Source: a virus. Taken from it: a DNA stretch of 38,097 nucleotides. The stretch spans positions 1 through 38,097 of IMG/VR virus record IMGVR_UViG_3300022752_000180; one strand, written 5' to 3'. The position numbers and the translations under genes were made by a program. Shown piece after piece: positions 1 through 9,004 of the stretch. Numbering within the stretch: the stretch's first letter is position 1; each line of letters begins with the position of its first letter. The notes under the pieces were generated by a model. That model was given only the letters and a program-made list of their open reading frames with translations, ran no database searches and was not told the origin of the DNA.

Positions 1-759
1 CCAAACGATAGGCTTGTTAAGCTTCTTCGCAACCTTGAAAACAATCTCATCACGACGCTTCATTTGTTCGGTTGTAAGAAATCCACCAAGAGGATCATTG
101 ATATGAGGATCTGCACCAGCTTGATAAAAAAGAATTTCACAACCATGAAACTGTGAAATCAAGTCGGCTTCGAGCCGATCAAGCCAAAGATCAAAGTTCA
201 TATTGTTTTTTGCAAACTCACCAAAAGTGAGATGCTCTACAACATTTTCTGCACCCTCTATACTGGCAATAATGTCAACAGTGCCATCACCATAATGCGC
301 ATCAAAATCGATGATTCCAATCTTGTTAACACCATGATTCTGCCACAAAAGCAATGCAGCAATCATAAGACCATTAAAGGTACAAAACCCATGACACCTA
401 TCGTATCCACTATGATGAAAACCGCTTGTAGGGCTCATTGCAACAGTCTTATTTTCCAAAGCATATTCAGCCGCACGGAAGAAACTACCTGCCGTATAAG
501 GCAAGCTAGCAGCCACAGAAGGCAACTTGTTGTTAAACCCATTCACCTTGCGAAGCTTAAGAATATCGTCAACAAACTTAGCATCGTGAGCGATAGAGAT
601 ATCATCTTGGGTAAGAGGCATCCAACCGCTACGAACATCCACCCGTCCAGTCTTTTGAAACTGGTTTACAACATGTTCTGGCTTTCCTGCCGAGGGAGAA
701 AACGAAGTATTGTCACGAACTGTTTGCTTGGGAGAGTAAAAAATCTTAAGATTTGTCAT
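1..759 (-). CDS. Histone-deacetylase-family zinc amidohydrolase (C-terminus cut by window edge)
   Basis: The frame is open from the ATG at 759 to the window edge (253 codons, no stop), so the C-terminus is missing. The ATG follows an AGGA ribosome site. Visible HDAC-fold signatures, in order: a Pro-poor active-site rim SGFHHSG with the His-His pair at 115-116, then HGFCTFNG (123-130); IDFDAHYGDGT (150-160), giving zinc ligands D153 and H155; and AGADPHINDPLGG (214-226), giving the third zinc ligand D217. The catalytic Tyr in the usual GGY motif would lie just past the edge. The family includes acetylpolyamine amidohydrolases, AcuC-like proteins and lysine deacetylases; all remove acyl groups from amines. 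The substrate here cannot be told: polyamine, protein lysine or a modified nucleotide are all possible. It lies downstream of the tail tube gene beyond a terminator, so it is probably transcribed separately. Family assignment is confident; the role is unknown. Confidence 0.88.
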   Translation of the reverse strand, partial: MTNLKIFYSPKQTVRDNTSFSPSAGKPEHVVNQFQKTGRVDVRSGWMPLTQDDISIAHDAKFVDDILKLRKVNGFNNKLPSVAASLPYTAGSFFRAAEYALENKTVAMSPTSGFHHSGYDRCHGFCTFNGLMIAALLLWQNHGVNKIGIIDFDAHYGDGTVDIIASIEGAENVVEHLTFGEFAKNNMNFDLWLDRLEADLISQFHGCEILFYQAGADPHINDPLGGFLTTEQMKRRDEIVFKVAKKLNKPIVW

Positions 760-816
760 TGCTTCCTGTCTTTCTTTACACTCAGAATATCACAAAAACA
801 AGGAAAAATAAAAGAA

Positions 817-850
817 TAAAGGTGTTTTAGCGGTTGCCAAAACACCTTTA
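817..850. terminator. Hairpin terminator after the tail tube gene
   Basis: A perfect 12-bp inverted repeat (817-828 with 839-850) encloses a 10-base loop. On the minus strand it is followed by a T-rich stretch, as expected for intrinsic termination of the leftward tail operon. Confidence 0.85.
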
Positions 851-912
851 TCTTTGAGTGTTTATGTAAGGTAAGACAAGGTTTTTATATACACAGTTAT
901 CGAAATGAACCG

Positions 913-1404
913 TCAGTATTGCATAACACAGTTATCGAAGCGGATTGTGAGAGAGATTTCTGCCATGTCTGCTGTGCTGTCGTATGAGAGATCACCGAAA
1001 CCTGCTGTTGTACAGAAGGCTCCTTTGATATCCCAAAGTTGGATAACTGTACCCACTGGGTCCAGCATCTTGAGTTGAATATCACGCTTGTAAAAGTCTG
1101 GGTAGCCTGCACGGCCAGACACAGATTCAAAGCAAAGACGAATCCATTCCATTACTTGTTGAGCACCGGATGGAGCGATTGGATCGTGAATGGTTACAGA
1201 AAGTGTATTGAATGTAGTTTTACCGGCAACATAACGTGTGCTGTTGATCCAGTTGATTGGTACTTCTTCGGTGGTGATTTCTGGTCTTGCTGCTGTTTTC
1301 ACCAAGAATGCGTCAATGCCTTCAATAGCGAAGACGAACTGACGTTTCATCATTGGTGTAAACTTAGCTGGAAGCATTTCTGTGACTGATAGTGTTTGTG
1401 CCAT
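913..1404 (-). CDS. gp19: Tail tube protein (T4 gp19-like)
   Basis: A 163-aa protein, the same length as T4 gp19, directly downstream of two tail sheath genes, as in T4 (18 then 19). It has the tail-tube pattern: an N-terminal strand region with FVFAIEGIDAFLV, a middle segment EVPINWINSTRYVAGKT comparable to the T4 stretch ending in NRKINVAGDRT, and a C-terminal ISLTIRFDNC strand. Subunits of this family stack as hexameric rings that form the inner tube of the contractile tail and conduct DNA. The start is preceded by TAGGAGT. A candidate late promoter element lies in the 35-base leader, right after the sheath stop. The terminator at 817-850 ends the unit. An antisense frame and a second minus frame over this gene are shadows. 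Confidence 0.93.
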   Translation of the reverse strand: MAQTLSVTEMLPAKFTPMMKRQFVFAIEGIDAFLVKTAARPEITTEEVPINWINSTRYVAGKTTFNTLSVTIHDPIAPSGAQQVMEWIRLCFESVSGRAGYPDFYKRDIQLKMLDPVGTVIQLWDIKGAFCTTAGFGDLSYDSTADMAEISLTIRFDNCVMQY

Positions 1405-1430
1405 TTTACGTAACTCCTATTTGCTTATCT

Positions 1431-1439
1431 AGTAAATAT
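1431..1439 (-). promoter_or_regulatory. Candidate late promoter element before tail tube
   Basis: On the minus strand it reads ATATTTACT, about 28 bases before the tail tube ATG and overlapping the end of the sheath gene's spacer. It is one of a set of similar elements in leaders of leftward genes. The assignment rests on recurrence only. Confidence 0.4.
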
Positions 1440-4400
1440 TCATCCACCAACAAAGTTATTGCGGTTTGTAACAAAGAAGTCGATTGTGAAGAACTCTAGG
1501 GATGTGGTTGGGATTAGGAAAATCTTACCACGCAGAGTTTTGTTGTCCAAATCGGCTTGTGTTGTAGTTGTTGCATCGATTACAACTTTGTATTTTTCTA
1601 CACCACCAGCAGATTGATAACGAGCCATGATTGGTTGAACTGCCGCATTGAATGCGGTAAGTGTTGAAGATTGTGCTGGTTCGAACAAAAAGCGTGTTGC
1701 GACTGCACGAACATCACGACGGATTGCAATCAAAAGTCTTCTTACGTTCACTCTGTTGAGTAAGCTGTCTTTGTTGAGTAGAGTCTTTTGACCCCAAACA
1801 ACTGGTCCAACACCTTGCTTGGAAAGTAGAAGGTTAAGTCTAGCCACGTAAAGGGTGTCAGAGTTGGCTTGATTGAGAGCAACGGCAAAGTCTGTTACGT
1901 TGCTTAGTGTGCCTCTTGTAAAGCCTGCTGGTGCGTTGAATGGTTGACCAACGGTATCATTCTTGGCATATGCACCAAGAACAGCAACGGATGGTGGAAC
2001 CTTTTCATAAACAACACCACTTGGACCAACAATGTTAACATCTGGGAAGTAAGCTGCCGCAAAGCTGCTATTAACTCCACGATCAACGAATGCTTGAGCG
2101 GTTTGTGAAACGTTAACAGTTTCGTATGAACCTGTGATAGATGTACCATTTACATCATATTGTTCTGGGTCCATGATGTAGAAACAATCGAAACGATCAT
2201 TTTCTACAGCGTTGATTGCTGTATCTGTGACGTAACGAACACGGATACCGGGCATTGTTAGAAGTTGAATGTTAACATCGTTTACATCAGAGATGATTCC
2301 AATGCTCTTCATATAGCTTTGAACAGTTGGACCATTTGTTAAGCCACGAGTTGTTTGTGTGATTTCTTGAGATACCGCTGCGTTCTTAAGATAACGTGTA
2401 TCAGCGTCGAATATTCTTACACCGTCGAAACCACGTTCAAGATAGAAGCTGAACTTGGCAAGCGTTTGTACTGCTGCATTTTCTACAAGATCGTTGACAG
2501 ACAATGCTCTTGTTTTTGTTGTGGCGTCGGCAGCAATGCCTCCACCACGAACATAACTCCAGCTTAGTAGTGCTGTTGCACTTGTATCTGGACGATCACC
2601 AGAACCGGTTACAATCTTAACTTTTTCTAGAGAGAAAAGGTTGTTGTTGAAAAGATCTGAGTCGATGATACCGTTTGCTGTGGTTGTAGCTGCACCATCG
2701 TTATCAAACACTGCTGGCTGTACGTTTGTTGAACCTTCGAGATTTGGGAAGTATTTGCTATAACCAAGCAAGCTTGGATTAAAGATCGAGCTTCCATTTG
2801 GATCGGATAGGCTTGTTACGTTTTGGAACTGAACACCCCAGTAAAGTCCTGTATCCACACCAGAAGAAGCAGCAAGTTTCTTAAGGTTCAAACGCATTGG
2901 AACTGGGGGTTGTGATGCTTTATAGAGAGGAACGCCACCACCTGCACCACCAGCGAGGTTTGAGAAGTATGGGAAAGCTGGATTAAGAAGATCACCTTGT
3001 TTAATGTTGTAGAGGGAGCTTGAACCTTGTGTTACAAGGTGTTGTGGTCCACGGAATCCGAATGGAACAGCAGATGGATCTAGATCACCAGCATCTACTG
3101 CATCAGCTACTTCAACACGAACATAACGTGAGTTATTTGCATATGATCCGTCTGTTGTTACTTTTTGTGAAGCAACATCTGTATCGAAGTTGAAGAACGT
3201 GTTAATGGTACCAATCTTACGAGCGATATAGTTTGGTGAAGTTGGATCAAGTGAGCAGTTTGTAAATGTTTCCAAAGCACCGTCACTATCAATACTTGTC
3301 ATTGAACGAACAAGAACTGTAAACACACCGTATGGATTTGTTCCTGTGCCGGGTTGAATGTTGGTGATAGAGATTTTTACATCGCCGTTGCTGGATTCAC
3401 CATCTGAGAGGTGGTGGAAACGAAACAGGTTTTGTGGAACTCCACCGAATCCTTGAGAAATAACCCATGGAGAGAAAGCATGACCATAACGATCTTGAAA
3501 GCCTTCGAAGTTTGGTGTAATAGCTGAACCAACGTTTGATGTGTGAGTTGCTGCTGAACCAGAAGAAGGAACCAAGAATGCGATGTTTTGTTTTGTGCCG
3601 TATGTTGATCCAGAAGCTGTTTCGATTACGCCGGAGCCTGTTGGAACTGCTACTGCCGAATAAACATCGTAGTTTGCATACAGTAGGTGGCCAGCTTGTT
3701 GTGTTTTAAGTGGATCGGTGTTGAATACGCTAGAAAAATAGTTTGCGGCTTGTGGATCAAAGCTTGCTGTGAGTACGTTTGGATAACGCACATCTGTTCC
3801 TTTATGGCCATTTAGAATCATTACAAAGCTTTGGTTACCAGAGCTCAAATCAACAGAGCCAGTAAATGCGCCAGAGAAGCTTGATTCAGTTGCAATAAAG
3901 CTTGAGACTGGGGCATTTGATGGTTGTGCTGCGGAAGATAGACGAAGAACAACTCCAGAAGGAGCAAACAACACACCACGAACGATTGGCACAGCTGTTG
4001 TGTCTGATTGTAGACCAGCATCAGAAAGATAGGTTGAGCCTACTGATTCGCTCATAAAGCAACCAAGCATATACACTGAGCCGGTTACACCTGTAGCATT
4101 TGCAAAAACGTTGTTACCAAGAGCACCAGCACTGCCGCTGGGCTGTTGAGCACCAACAACGAAACCTGCATCTGTAACAGTTCCATTAGCATTTCGAGCT
4201 AAACCTTGCCCAGCACCAAGCACCCTAAGCTGCATAAGAGGAACGCCTGTGTTACCAAACCATTCTCTTGCAGAAAGATATCCTAGTGGTGTGTTGGCAT
4301 TTACTCCACCAAACACTGACACGTATTGACTTAGTGTTGTGGTCATGATTGGAACAAATGCTGGCCCTTTGGTTGTTGTAGAAATAACCAAAGCAGGAAC

Positions 4401-4475
4401 ACCAGATGGTGTTACCGTTGTTGGTTGACTTATATCAAATTCTCTTGCTAGTACGCCGGGGCTTAATAGTGCCAT
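1440..4475 (-). CDS. gp18: Tail sheath protein, paralog A (T4 gp18-like)
   Basis: A 1011-aa contractile tail sheath protein. The N-terminus (LLSPGVLAREFD, then KGPAFVPI) matches the sheath start, and the last roughly 200 residues carry the conserved sheath core: VWGQKTLL, NRVNVRRLLIAIRRDVR, TRFLFEP and a closing beta segment with LEFFTIDFFV. T4 gp18 has 659 residues, so about 350 extra residues sit in the middle, probably surface domains. Sheath subunits wrap the tube as six-start helical rings and contract on infection. The gene sits between paralog B and the tube gene. It has its own leader with GGAG ribosome site and follows a terminator, so it is probably transcribed from its own promoter. 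Confidence 0.95.
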   Translation of the reverse strand: MALLSPGVLAREFDISQPTTVTPSGVPALVISTTTKGPAFVPIMTTTLSQYVSVFGGVNANTPLGYLSAREWFGNTGVPLMQLRVLGAGQGLARNANGTVTDAGFVVGAQQPSGSAGALGNNVFANATGVTGSVYMLGCFMSESVGSTYLSDAGLQSDTTAVPIVRGVLFAPSGVVLRLSSAAQPSNAPVSSFIATESSFSGAFTGSVDLSSGNQSFVMILNGHKGTDVRYPNVLTASFDPQAANYFSSVFNTDPLKTQQAGHLLYANYDVYSAVAVPTGSGVIETASGSTYGTKQNIAFLVPSSGSAATHTSNVGSAITPNFEGFQDRYGHAFSPWVISQGFGGVPQNLFRFHHLSDGESSNGDVKISITNIQPGTGTNPYGVFTVLVRSMTSIDSDGALETFTNCSLDPTSPNYIARKIGTINTFFNFDTDVASQKVTTDGSYANNSRYVRVEVADAVDAGDLDPSAVPFGFRGPQHLVTQGSSSLYNIKQGDLLNPAFPYFSNLAGGAGGGVPLYKASQPPVPMRLNLKKLAASSGVDTGLYWGVQFQNVTSLSDPNGSSIFNPSLLGYSKYFPNLEGSTNVQPAVFDNDGAATTTANGIIDSDLFNNNLFSLEKVKIVTGSGDRPDTSATALLSWSYVRGGGIAADATTKTRALSVNDLVENAAVQTLAKFSFYLERGFDGVRIFDADTRYLKNAAVSQEITQTTRGLTNGPTVQSYMKSIGIISDVNDVNIQLLTMPGIRVRYVTDTAINAVENDRFDCFYIMDPEQYDVNGTSITGSYETVNVSQTAQAFVDRGVNSSFAAAYFPDVNIVGPSGVVYEKVPPSVAVLGAYAKNDTVGQPFNAPAGFTRGTLSNVTDFAVALNQANSDTLYVARLNLLLSKQGVGPVVWGQKTLLNKDSLLNRVNVRRLLIAIRRDVRAVATRFLFEPAQSSTLTAFNAAVQPIMARYQSAGGVEKYKVVIDATTTTQADLDNKTLRGKIFLIPTTSLEFFTIDFFVTNRNNFVGG

Positions 4476-4503
4476 GTTTTATCTCCGTATATCAAACGTT
4501 AAC

Positions 4504-4512
4504 GATAAATAG
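4504..4512 (-). promoter_or_regulatory. Candidate late promoter element before sheath A
   Basis: On the minus strand it reads CTATTTATC, about 28 bases before the sheath A ATG and just after a terminator, which is where a new promoter is needed. It matches the elements before sheath B, the 22390 gene and the 36714 gene. Confidence 0.5.
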
Positions 4513-4522
4513 AAGAATAAAA

Positions 4523-4552
4523 AAAAACTGCTGTCAAACAACAGCAGTTTTT
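4523..4552. terminator. Hairpin terminator between the two sheath genes
   Basis: A perfect 12-bp inverted repeat (4523-4534 with 4541-4552) with a 6-base loop, followed on the minus strand by a run of T. It ends transcripts from sheath B before sheath A and lets the two paralogs be expressed at different levels. Confidence 0.9.
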
Positions 4553-4577
4553 CTTTGCGATTAAATCGATGTTGTTG

Positions 4578-7500
4578 TCAAGGAATAGAAACACCTGATG
4601 GAAGAACAACAAAGTCCATTACGACGTACTCGATTGCTCTTGTTGGCAATACTCTGATTTGTGCGTTCATACGGTTGCTGTTAACATCCTCAGAGGTATT
4701 GTTGCGATCATCACAGATAACTGCGAACTGTTCAATGCCTTGTTGAAGTTTGACTGTTGCAAGTACCAAAGATGCTTCACTAACAAAACGTGCACGTAGT
4801 GCTGGAGTGTTTTGTTCAAAGATCAAACGGTTACCGATGGCAACAATCTGACGCTTGACTTCAAGTATCATGCGCTTGACGTTAATGCTTTCCAAAGCAC
4901 TTTCAGCTTGTTGTAGAGTATTTTGCGAGAAGAATACATAGTTGGCACCGGGGAACTTCACGATTGGGTTGATGTTGGCATCGTAAAGCGTGTTGCGATC
5001 TGTTTGGTTGACTCTAATAGATGTTTGAAGAACAAAGTTTAGAGAACCACGATCAAATCCTGCTGGGGCAAACCATGGGAACTTAACACGGTCGTTGTAG
5101 CTTAGTGCAGAGATTGCTGCAACAGAAGCTGGCAAAGTTACACGGCGAGTGTTTACTGTATCATCTATAACAACGCTTGGGAAGTAAGCAGCTGCCCCGT
5201 TGTTATCAAGCGAACGATTGATAAACGAGTTTGTGGTTTTACCAATCGACACGTATCTACTTGTTTCACCATCAAAGATTCGAACGCTATCTTTGTCATA
5301 TGGCTGGATATCCAGAAGATAAAAACTCAAACCGTAGTTTGTGTTTTTCTCTAGAGCATAGTTGGTTACAAGCGGATCACGTTGACCGGGTGTTGCAAGA
5401 ATGTTGTTGTTTGCAATCGTTGGGTTGGTTGCAATGTCAAGTGCTGTACGATATGCAACAACGTTTTGGTTGGCTGCACCAACACCTGTGTAGTTTGTTA
5501 GAGCAGGAGCACCGGGGGAAACATAGCTTGCATTTGCAAGACCATATACACCACCTGCACCAGCTTCTGTAGAAGTTGATTGGTCTGTAAATCTAGCTGC
5601 TTGCTTGTCAAAGATGTTAACACCATCCCAACCACCTTGCATAAATGTTGTGAACTTAGCATAGTTTGAGAAGTTGTTGAACTGTACTGCACTGCCGCTG
5701 TTTAGTAGCGATGCAAAAGTCAAACGATTGCTAAAGTTTGTTGCAACGTATGTGGTTGGATCGATTGTTGCATTGCGAAGATATGCAGCAGACTTCATTA
5801 GTGTTGGTACATCTGTTGAAGCAACTGTTGCCATAGATGTAGCATCCAAAGCAACTCTAGAAAGAGAGAACTTATTGTCATTCAAAATGTCAGAAGCAGA
5901 ACCAGTTGTTAGAACTTCTTGCTTCTCAATGCCAGAGAACTTCGCAAAGTTCGAAATGATTGGGTTTATCTCAGCATTAACGTTTGCGTTTAGCACGTTG
6001 TTGTTGTTACGTTCAAACTTAACACCCCAATACAAACGACCATCGAGCACTGTTTGTGTACCGGGAGCACCAAACGTTGTTCCAGTGCTTGCAAGTGGGT
6101 TACGAGTGATTGTAAAGCGGTATGGAACTGGAGGAACGATAGAGCCGGACAAATCGCAACCACCACCAGCGAGGCTTCCAGAAACACCAGAGATACGTGA
6201 CCGGTTCAATGCTACAGAACCGGTTTGGTCAGTCAATGTTACGTTTGTAAGAAGCATTTGGTGACCACGGAAACCGAATGGAAGAGCTAGTTCTGGTACT
6301 TCGTCACTTTCAAGTTGTGAGCTTGGAACAACACGAATAAATCTGCTGCGGTTACCGTATTTACCAAGTACAACAAGACCACGATCATCTGAATCAATGG
6401 CGTCGAAGTTGAATTGTGTGCGCTTGTCACCGATTGCTCTAATCACATAGTTTGAGTTATTTGGGTCAAGAGAAAGATTATTGAACTGTTCAAGTATTTG
6501 TGGTTCTGCATCTGTGTCGTTGAAAGCTCTTACAGACAAAGTGAACGAACCATATTTGGTTGATGGATTGGTTGACGCTTGAACGTTTGAAATGCTGATC
6601 TTGTATTTGCTGTTAGCAAAAGCACCATCATCACGGCTTTCAACATAGAAAAGATCATATTCGATTCCACCGAAAGGTTGTGAAATAAAGTAAGGTGTTT
6701 TTGGTGTTGTGTAACGTGTGTTAAAGTATCCAAAGGCTTCACCAAAGGTATGGCCAAAAGAGTTGGTGTTGCTTGACCCAGAAAGTACTGCAACAGTTAC
6801 AACTGAGTTGCTAGCTGACAATGCAGCTACTTGTGAGTCAACAGCATAATCAAGATAAAGAAGATGTTTCTTAGCGGCGAAGTCTTCTGGGTTTGTGTTT
6901 AGAATCTTGCCAACGTATTGTGTTGAGCTTGGATCAAGTGAAGCTGAGAAGATCTTGAGGCCAGCCACACCATCATCAGAAGCAAAGCTTGAACCGGCAG
7001 AGCATGACAAAACTAGTTTAAACAAACCTGACATTGGTCCTTCGGTACCAACTTGAGCGGCCTCGTTGGTACCTAATGAGGACAAATAAGCTGTTGGGTT
7101 GAATGTACCACCAGCATCAACCGCACCACTCAAAACAAGAAAGCGTGAGTCTGGGGCTGTGAACAAAACTGCACGAACAAGATTTACGGTGTCGTTGTCT
7201 GCGCTAAAACCACTTACGTTATAGCTGGAGTTATTGGTGAAGTCCGGCATACCAAACACTTCGTTTGTTTGTACTGCGTGTTTACCCACAAGAAACTGCA
7301 CACGTCCTTGAAGAGCCCCAGAAGCGAACACGGTACCATTTCCAACAACTTGCATTCCAGCATTGGTAACAGTGCCTTCTGTTTCTGTTGTTGATATATC
7401 TACTGAGGTGTTGTTTGCACCACATCCAAGAATACGTATATAGTTGACAGATGCAAGTTCACTTCCTTTTGCATCCAAAAATGCTTTGGCTCCATATGAC

Positions 7501-7697
7501 CCAACAAATTTTGGATCTACATCTCCAAACTTATTAGTAAAATCTGTGTAACTTCCAAGAGTTACTGGTACGAATGCTGGCCCTCTTTCAGCGCCACCAA
7601 TAACTGTTGCAGGAGTTCCACCTACAGGAATCGTGCGTTCGGTTAAATCAAACTCACGGTCAAAGTAATTGGGCGCTTTTAATACTGTTTCTGGCAT
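4578..7697 (-). CDS. gp18: Tail sheath protein, paralog B (T4 gp18-like)
   Basis: A 1039-aa second sheath protein. It shares the family start (FDREFDLTE, then RGPAFVPV) and the C-terminal core (VFFSQNTLQQAESALESINV, then RLIFEQN, IEYVVMDFVV) with paralog A, but the two are clearly diverged over most of their length. They also share a middle segment pattern (PFGFRGxQ, RLYWGVKFE or LYWGVQFQ), so the large insert was present before they split. The gene comes first in the order sheath B, sheath A, tube. The start follows GTGAGGATAATAAT. Both copies look intact, with no frameshift or stop. Whether both enter one sheath or one has another role, such as a tail-end ring, cannot be read from sequence. 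Confidence 0.94.
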   Translation of the reverse strand: MPETVLKAPNYFDREFDLTERTIPVGGTPATVIGGAERGPAFVPVTLGSYTDFTNKFGDVDPKFVGSYGAKAFLDAKGSELASVNYIRILGCGANNTSVDISTTETEGTVTNAGMQVVGNGTVFASGALQGRVQFLVGKHAVQTNEVFGMPDFTNNSSYNVSGFSADNDTVNLVRAVLFTAPDSRFLVLSGAVDAGGTFNPTAYLSSLGTNEAAQVGTEGPMSGLFKLVLSCSAGSSFASDDGVAGLKIFSASLDPSSTQYVGKILNTNPEDFAAKKHLLYLDYAVDSQVAALSASNSVVTVAVLSGSSNTNSFGHTFGEAFGYFNTRYTTPKTPYFISQPFGGIEYDLFYVESRDDGAFANSKYKISISNVQASTNPSTKYGSFTLSVRAFNDTDAEPQILEQFNNLSLDPNNSNYVIRAIGDKRTQFNFDAIDSDDRGLVVLGKYGNRSRFIRVVPSSQLESDEVPELALPFGFRGHQMLLTNVTLTDQTGSVALNRSRISGVSGSLAGGGCDLSGSIVPPVPYRFTITRNPLASTGTTFGAPGTQTVLDGRLYWGVKFERNNNNVLNANVNAEINPIISNFAKFSGIEKQEVLTTGSASDILNDNKFSLSRVALDATSMATVASTDVPTLMKSAAYLRNATIDPTTYVATNFSNRLTFASLLNSGSAVQFNNFSNYAKFTTFMQGGWDGVNIFDKQAARFTDQSTSTEAGAGGVYGLANASYVSPGAPALTNYTGVGAANQNVVAYRTALDIATNPTIANNNILATPGQRDPLVTNYALEKNTNYGLSFYLLDIQPYDKDSVRIFDGETSRYVSIGKTTNSFINRSLDNNGAAAYFPSVVIDDTVNTRRVTLPASVAAISALSYNDRVKFPWFAPAGFDRGSLNFVLQTSIRVNQTDRNTLYDANINPIVKFPGANYVFFSQNTLQQAESALESINVKRMILEVKRQIVAIGNRLIFEQNTPALRARFVSEASLVLATVKLQQGIEQFAVICDDRNNTSEDVNSNRMNAQIRVLPTRAIEYVVMDFVVLPSGVSIP

Positions 7698-7732
7698 ATT
7701 ATTATCCTCACTTTATGGTTAAAGTTCTACGG

Positions 7733-7741
7733 CATAAATAG
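7733..7741 (-). promoter_or_regulatory. Candidate late promoter element before sheath B
   Basis: On the minus strand it reads CTATTTATG, about 35 bases before the sheath B ATG in a 79-base spacer. Confidence 0.45.
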
Positions 7742-7776
7742 ATACCGAAAACCTGTTTACCTGTGAAGTTGCCGTT

Positions 7777-8985
7777 TCACTCGTTGTCAACAAAGAAATC
7801 AAACAAAGCTTGTTGGTCAGAAGCTGTATAAACCGTTTCGCCTTGTTTTTGATTGTTAGCCATTTGTTTTACATACTTTGTTTGCTTAACGTTTTGATTT
7901 GTTGGATCACGATATACTCGTTCAAATATCAGCTTTTCTTGTTCGGTTGGTTTTTGCTTGGTTGTTGGGTCTTGCTCAATATCAGTTAACACATAAGGAT
8001 TTTCTTTTGTGAAATCATTTTTGGTTTCATTATATTGATTGATAGCTGGTTGTTCTAACACATTTCCATCTGCGATATATGTTTCAAAAGATATGTTGAC
8101 GTTCGAAAGATAACGTTTAAATGGAACTTTTTGTCCGGGGCCAGACGGAGCCAACAAATAACCTCTAACGGTTACGTTAAAGCTGTACTTGATTAATCTT
8201 TCTTGATCGGTAATATCGTCAAAGTTATCTTGAGCAGTAAGACCGCTGTCAACTGTTGCAGAAAACCAATAACCTTTGTCGCTTTTAAGATAAAAACCTT
8301 TGCCGGGAACAATCTGACTTGCAAGCATTGTTTCCAGCAAATAGTTCATATGTTGCGTGTAGTTGGTCCAAAACACAATCTCATAAGTCACCGTAAAAAA
8401 CTGTGGAAAAGGTATTGCGATAATCTCATAGATGTGATCGGCTCTTAAACGATTTGTTTTGTTGTCTAAAAGCATTCCTTCACGAATAGAAGGATCATTT
8501 TGGTTTTCACCTTTATTGCCTCTTGTTGTATCAGGAGGATTGGGAACGTTTTTTAAAAGCAAGCGATTGATAAGTGATTGGTAATCTTTATCAGATGCAT
8601 CTAATCTACGTTTGATTGTAAGCTCTCCAACAAATGTGTCACCAGAAGCTTGTTCAATAGTTGTTCTGCGGATTGATATAGCTGGAAGTAGTAATACACC
8701 CGCTCGATCTCTAAAAGGCTTTAAACGCTTTGCAAGAGCAAATCTTTCACCTGTTGCCAACACAACAAATGGTTTTTTTAAGTTGATTTCTTTTTCATAG
8801 GTTGTGTTTGCTTGATACGTTTTAAACGGTATATCTTTGTCAAACAAAGCATGCATAGCTGCATCAACGTCTTCAATGCCACATGAAGGTATGTAAAATG
8901 TTGAAGGATCGTTGTTTTGAAGATCATAGCCAGTATCTAACTGAGCTTTACCTTCTTGATATGGAATGTTGTAACGTGTTGTCAT
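7777..8985 (-). CDS. gp15: Tail terminator / sheath stabiliser (T4 gp15-like)
   Basis: A 402-aa protein between the gp14-like neck gene and the sheaths, the place of gene 15 in T4. The central part resembles gp15: PFPQFFTVTYEIVFWTNYTQ followed by MNYLLETMLASQI and later LIKYSFNVTVRGYLLAP, which parallels the T4 segments with YELSIFTRY, the helix after it and the final WSLTFEVNGWMYPP-type strand. T4 gp15 has 272 residues; the extra length is an N-terminal domain and a polar C-terminal tail rich in Lys, Gln and Asn. In T4, gp15 caps the tail tube and sheath as a hexamer and joins the tail to the neck. The ribosome site is weak (spacer of 19 bases to the upstream stop). The call rests mostly on position and pattern. 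Confidence 0.72.
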   Translation of the reverse strand: MTTRYNIPYQEGKAQLDTGYDLQNNDPSTFYIPSCGIEDVDAAMHALFDKDIPFKTYQANTTYEKEINLKKPFVVLATGERFALAKRLKPFRDRAGVLLLPAISIRRTTIEQASGDTFVGELTIKRRLDASDKDYQSLINRLLLKNVPNPPDTTRGNKGENQNDPSIREGMLLDNKTNRLRADHIYEIIAIPFPQFFTVTYEIVFWTNYTQHMNYLLETMLASQIVPGKGFYLKSDKGYWFSATVDSGLTAQDNFDDITDQERLIKYSFNVTVRGYLLAPSGPGQKVPFKRYLSNVNISFETYIADGNVLEQPAINQYNETKNDFTKENPYVLTDIEQDPTTKQKPTEQEKLIFERVYRDPTNQNVKQTKYVKQMANNQKQGETVYTASDQQALFDFFVDNE

Positions 8986-9004
8986 GCAATATAACTAGAC
9001 AACA

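Noticed and set aside
232-819. Rightward 195-codon frame
   Set aside because: It lies antisense to the HDAC-like gene, has no ribosome site and reads as low-complexity basic and Cys-rich sequence; the opposite strand has clear family motifs.
5674-6264. Rightward 196-codon frame inside sheath B
   Set aside because: Antisense shadow of a conserved sheath gene, with no ribosome site or recognisable domain.
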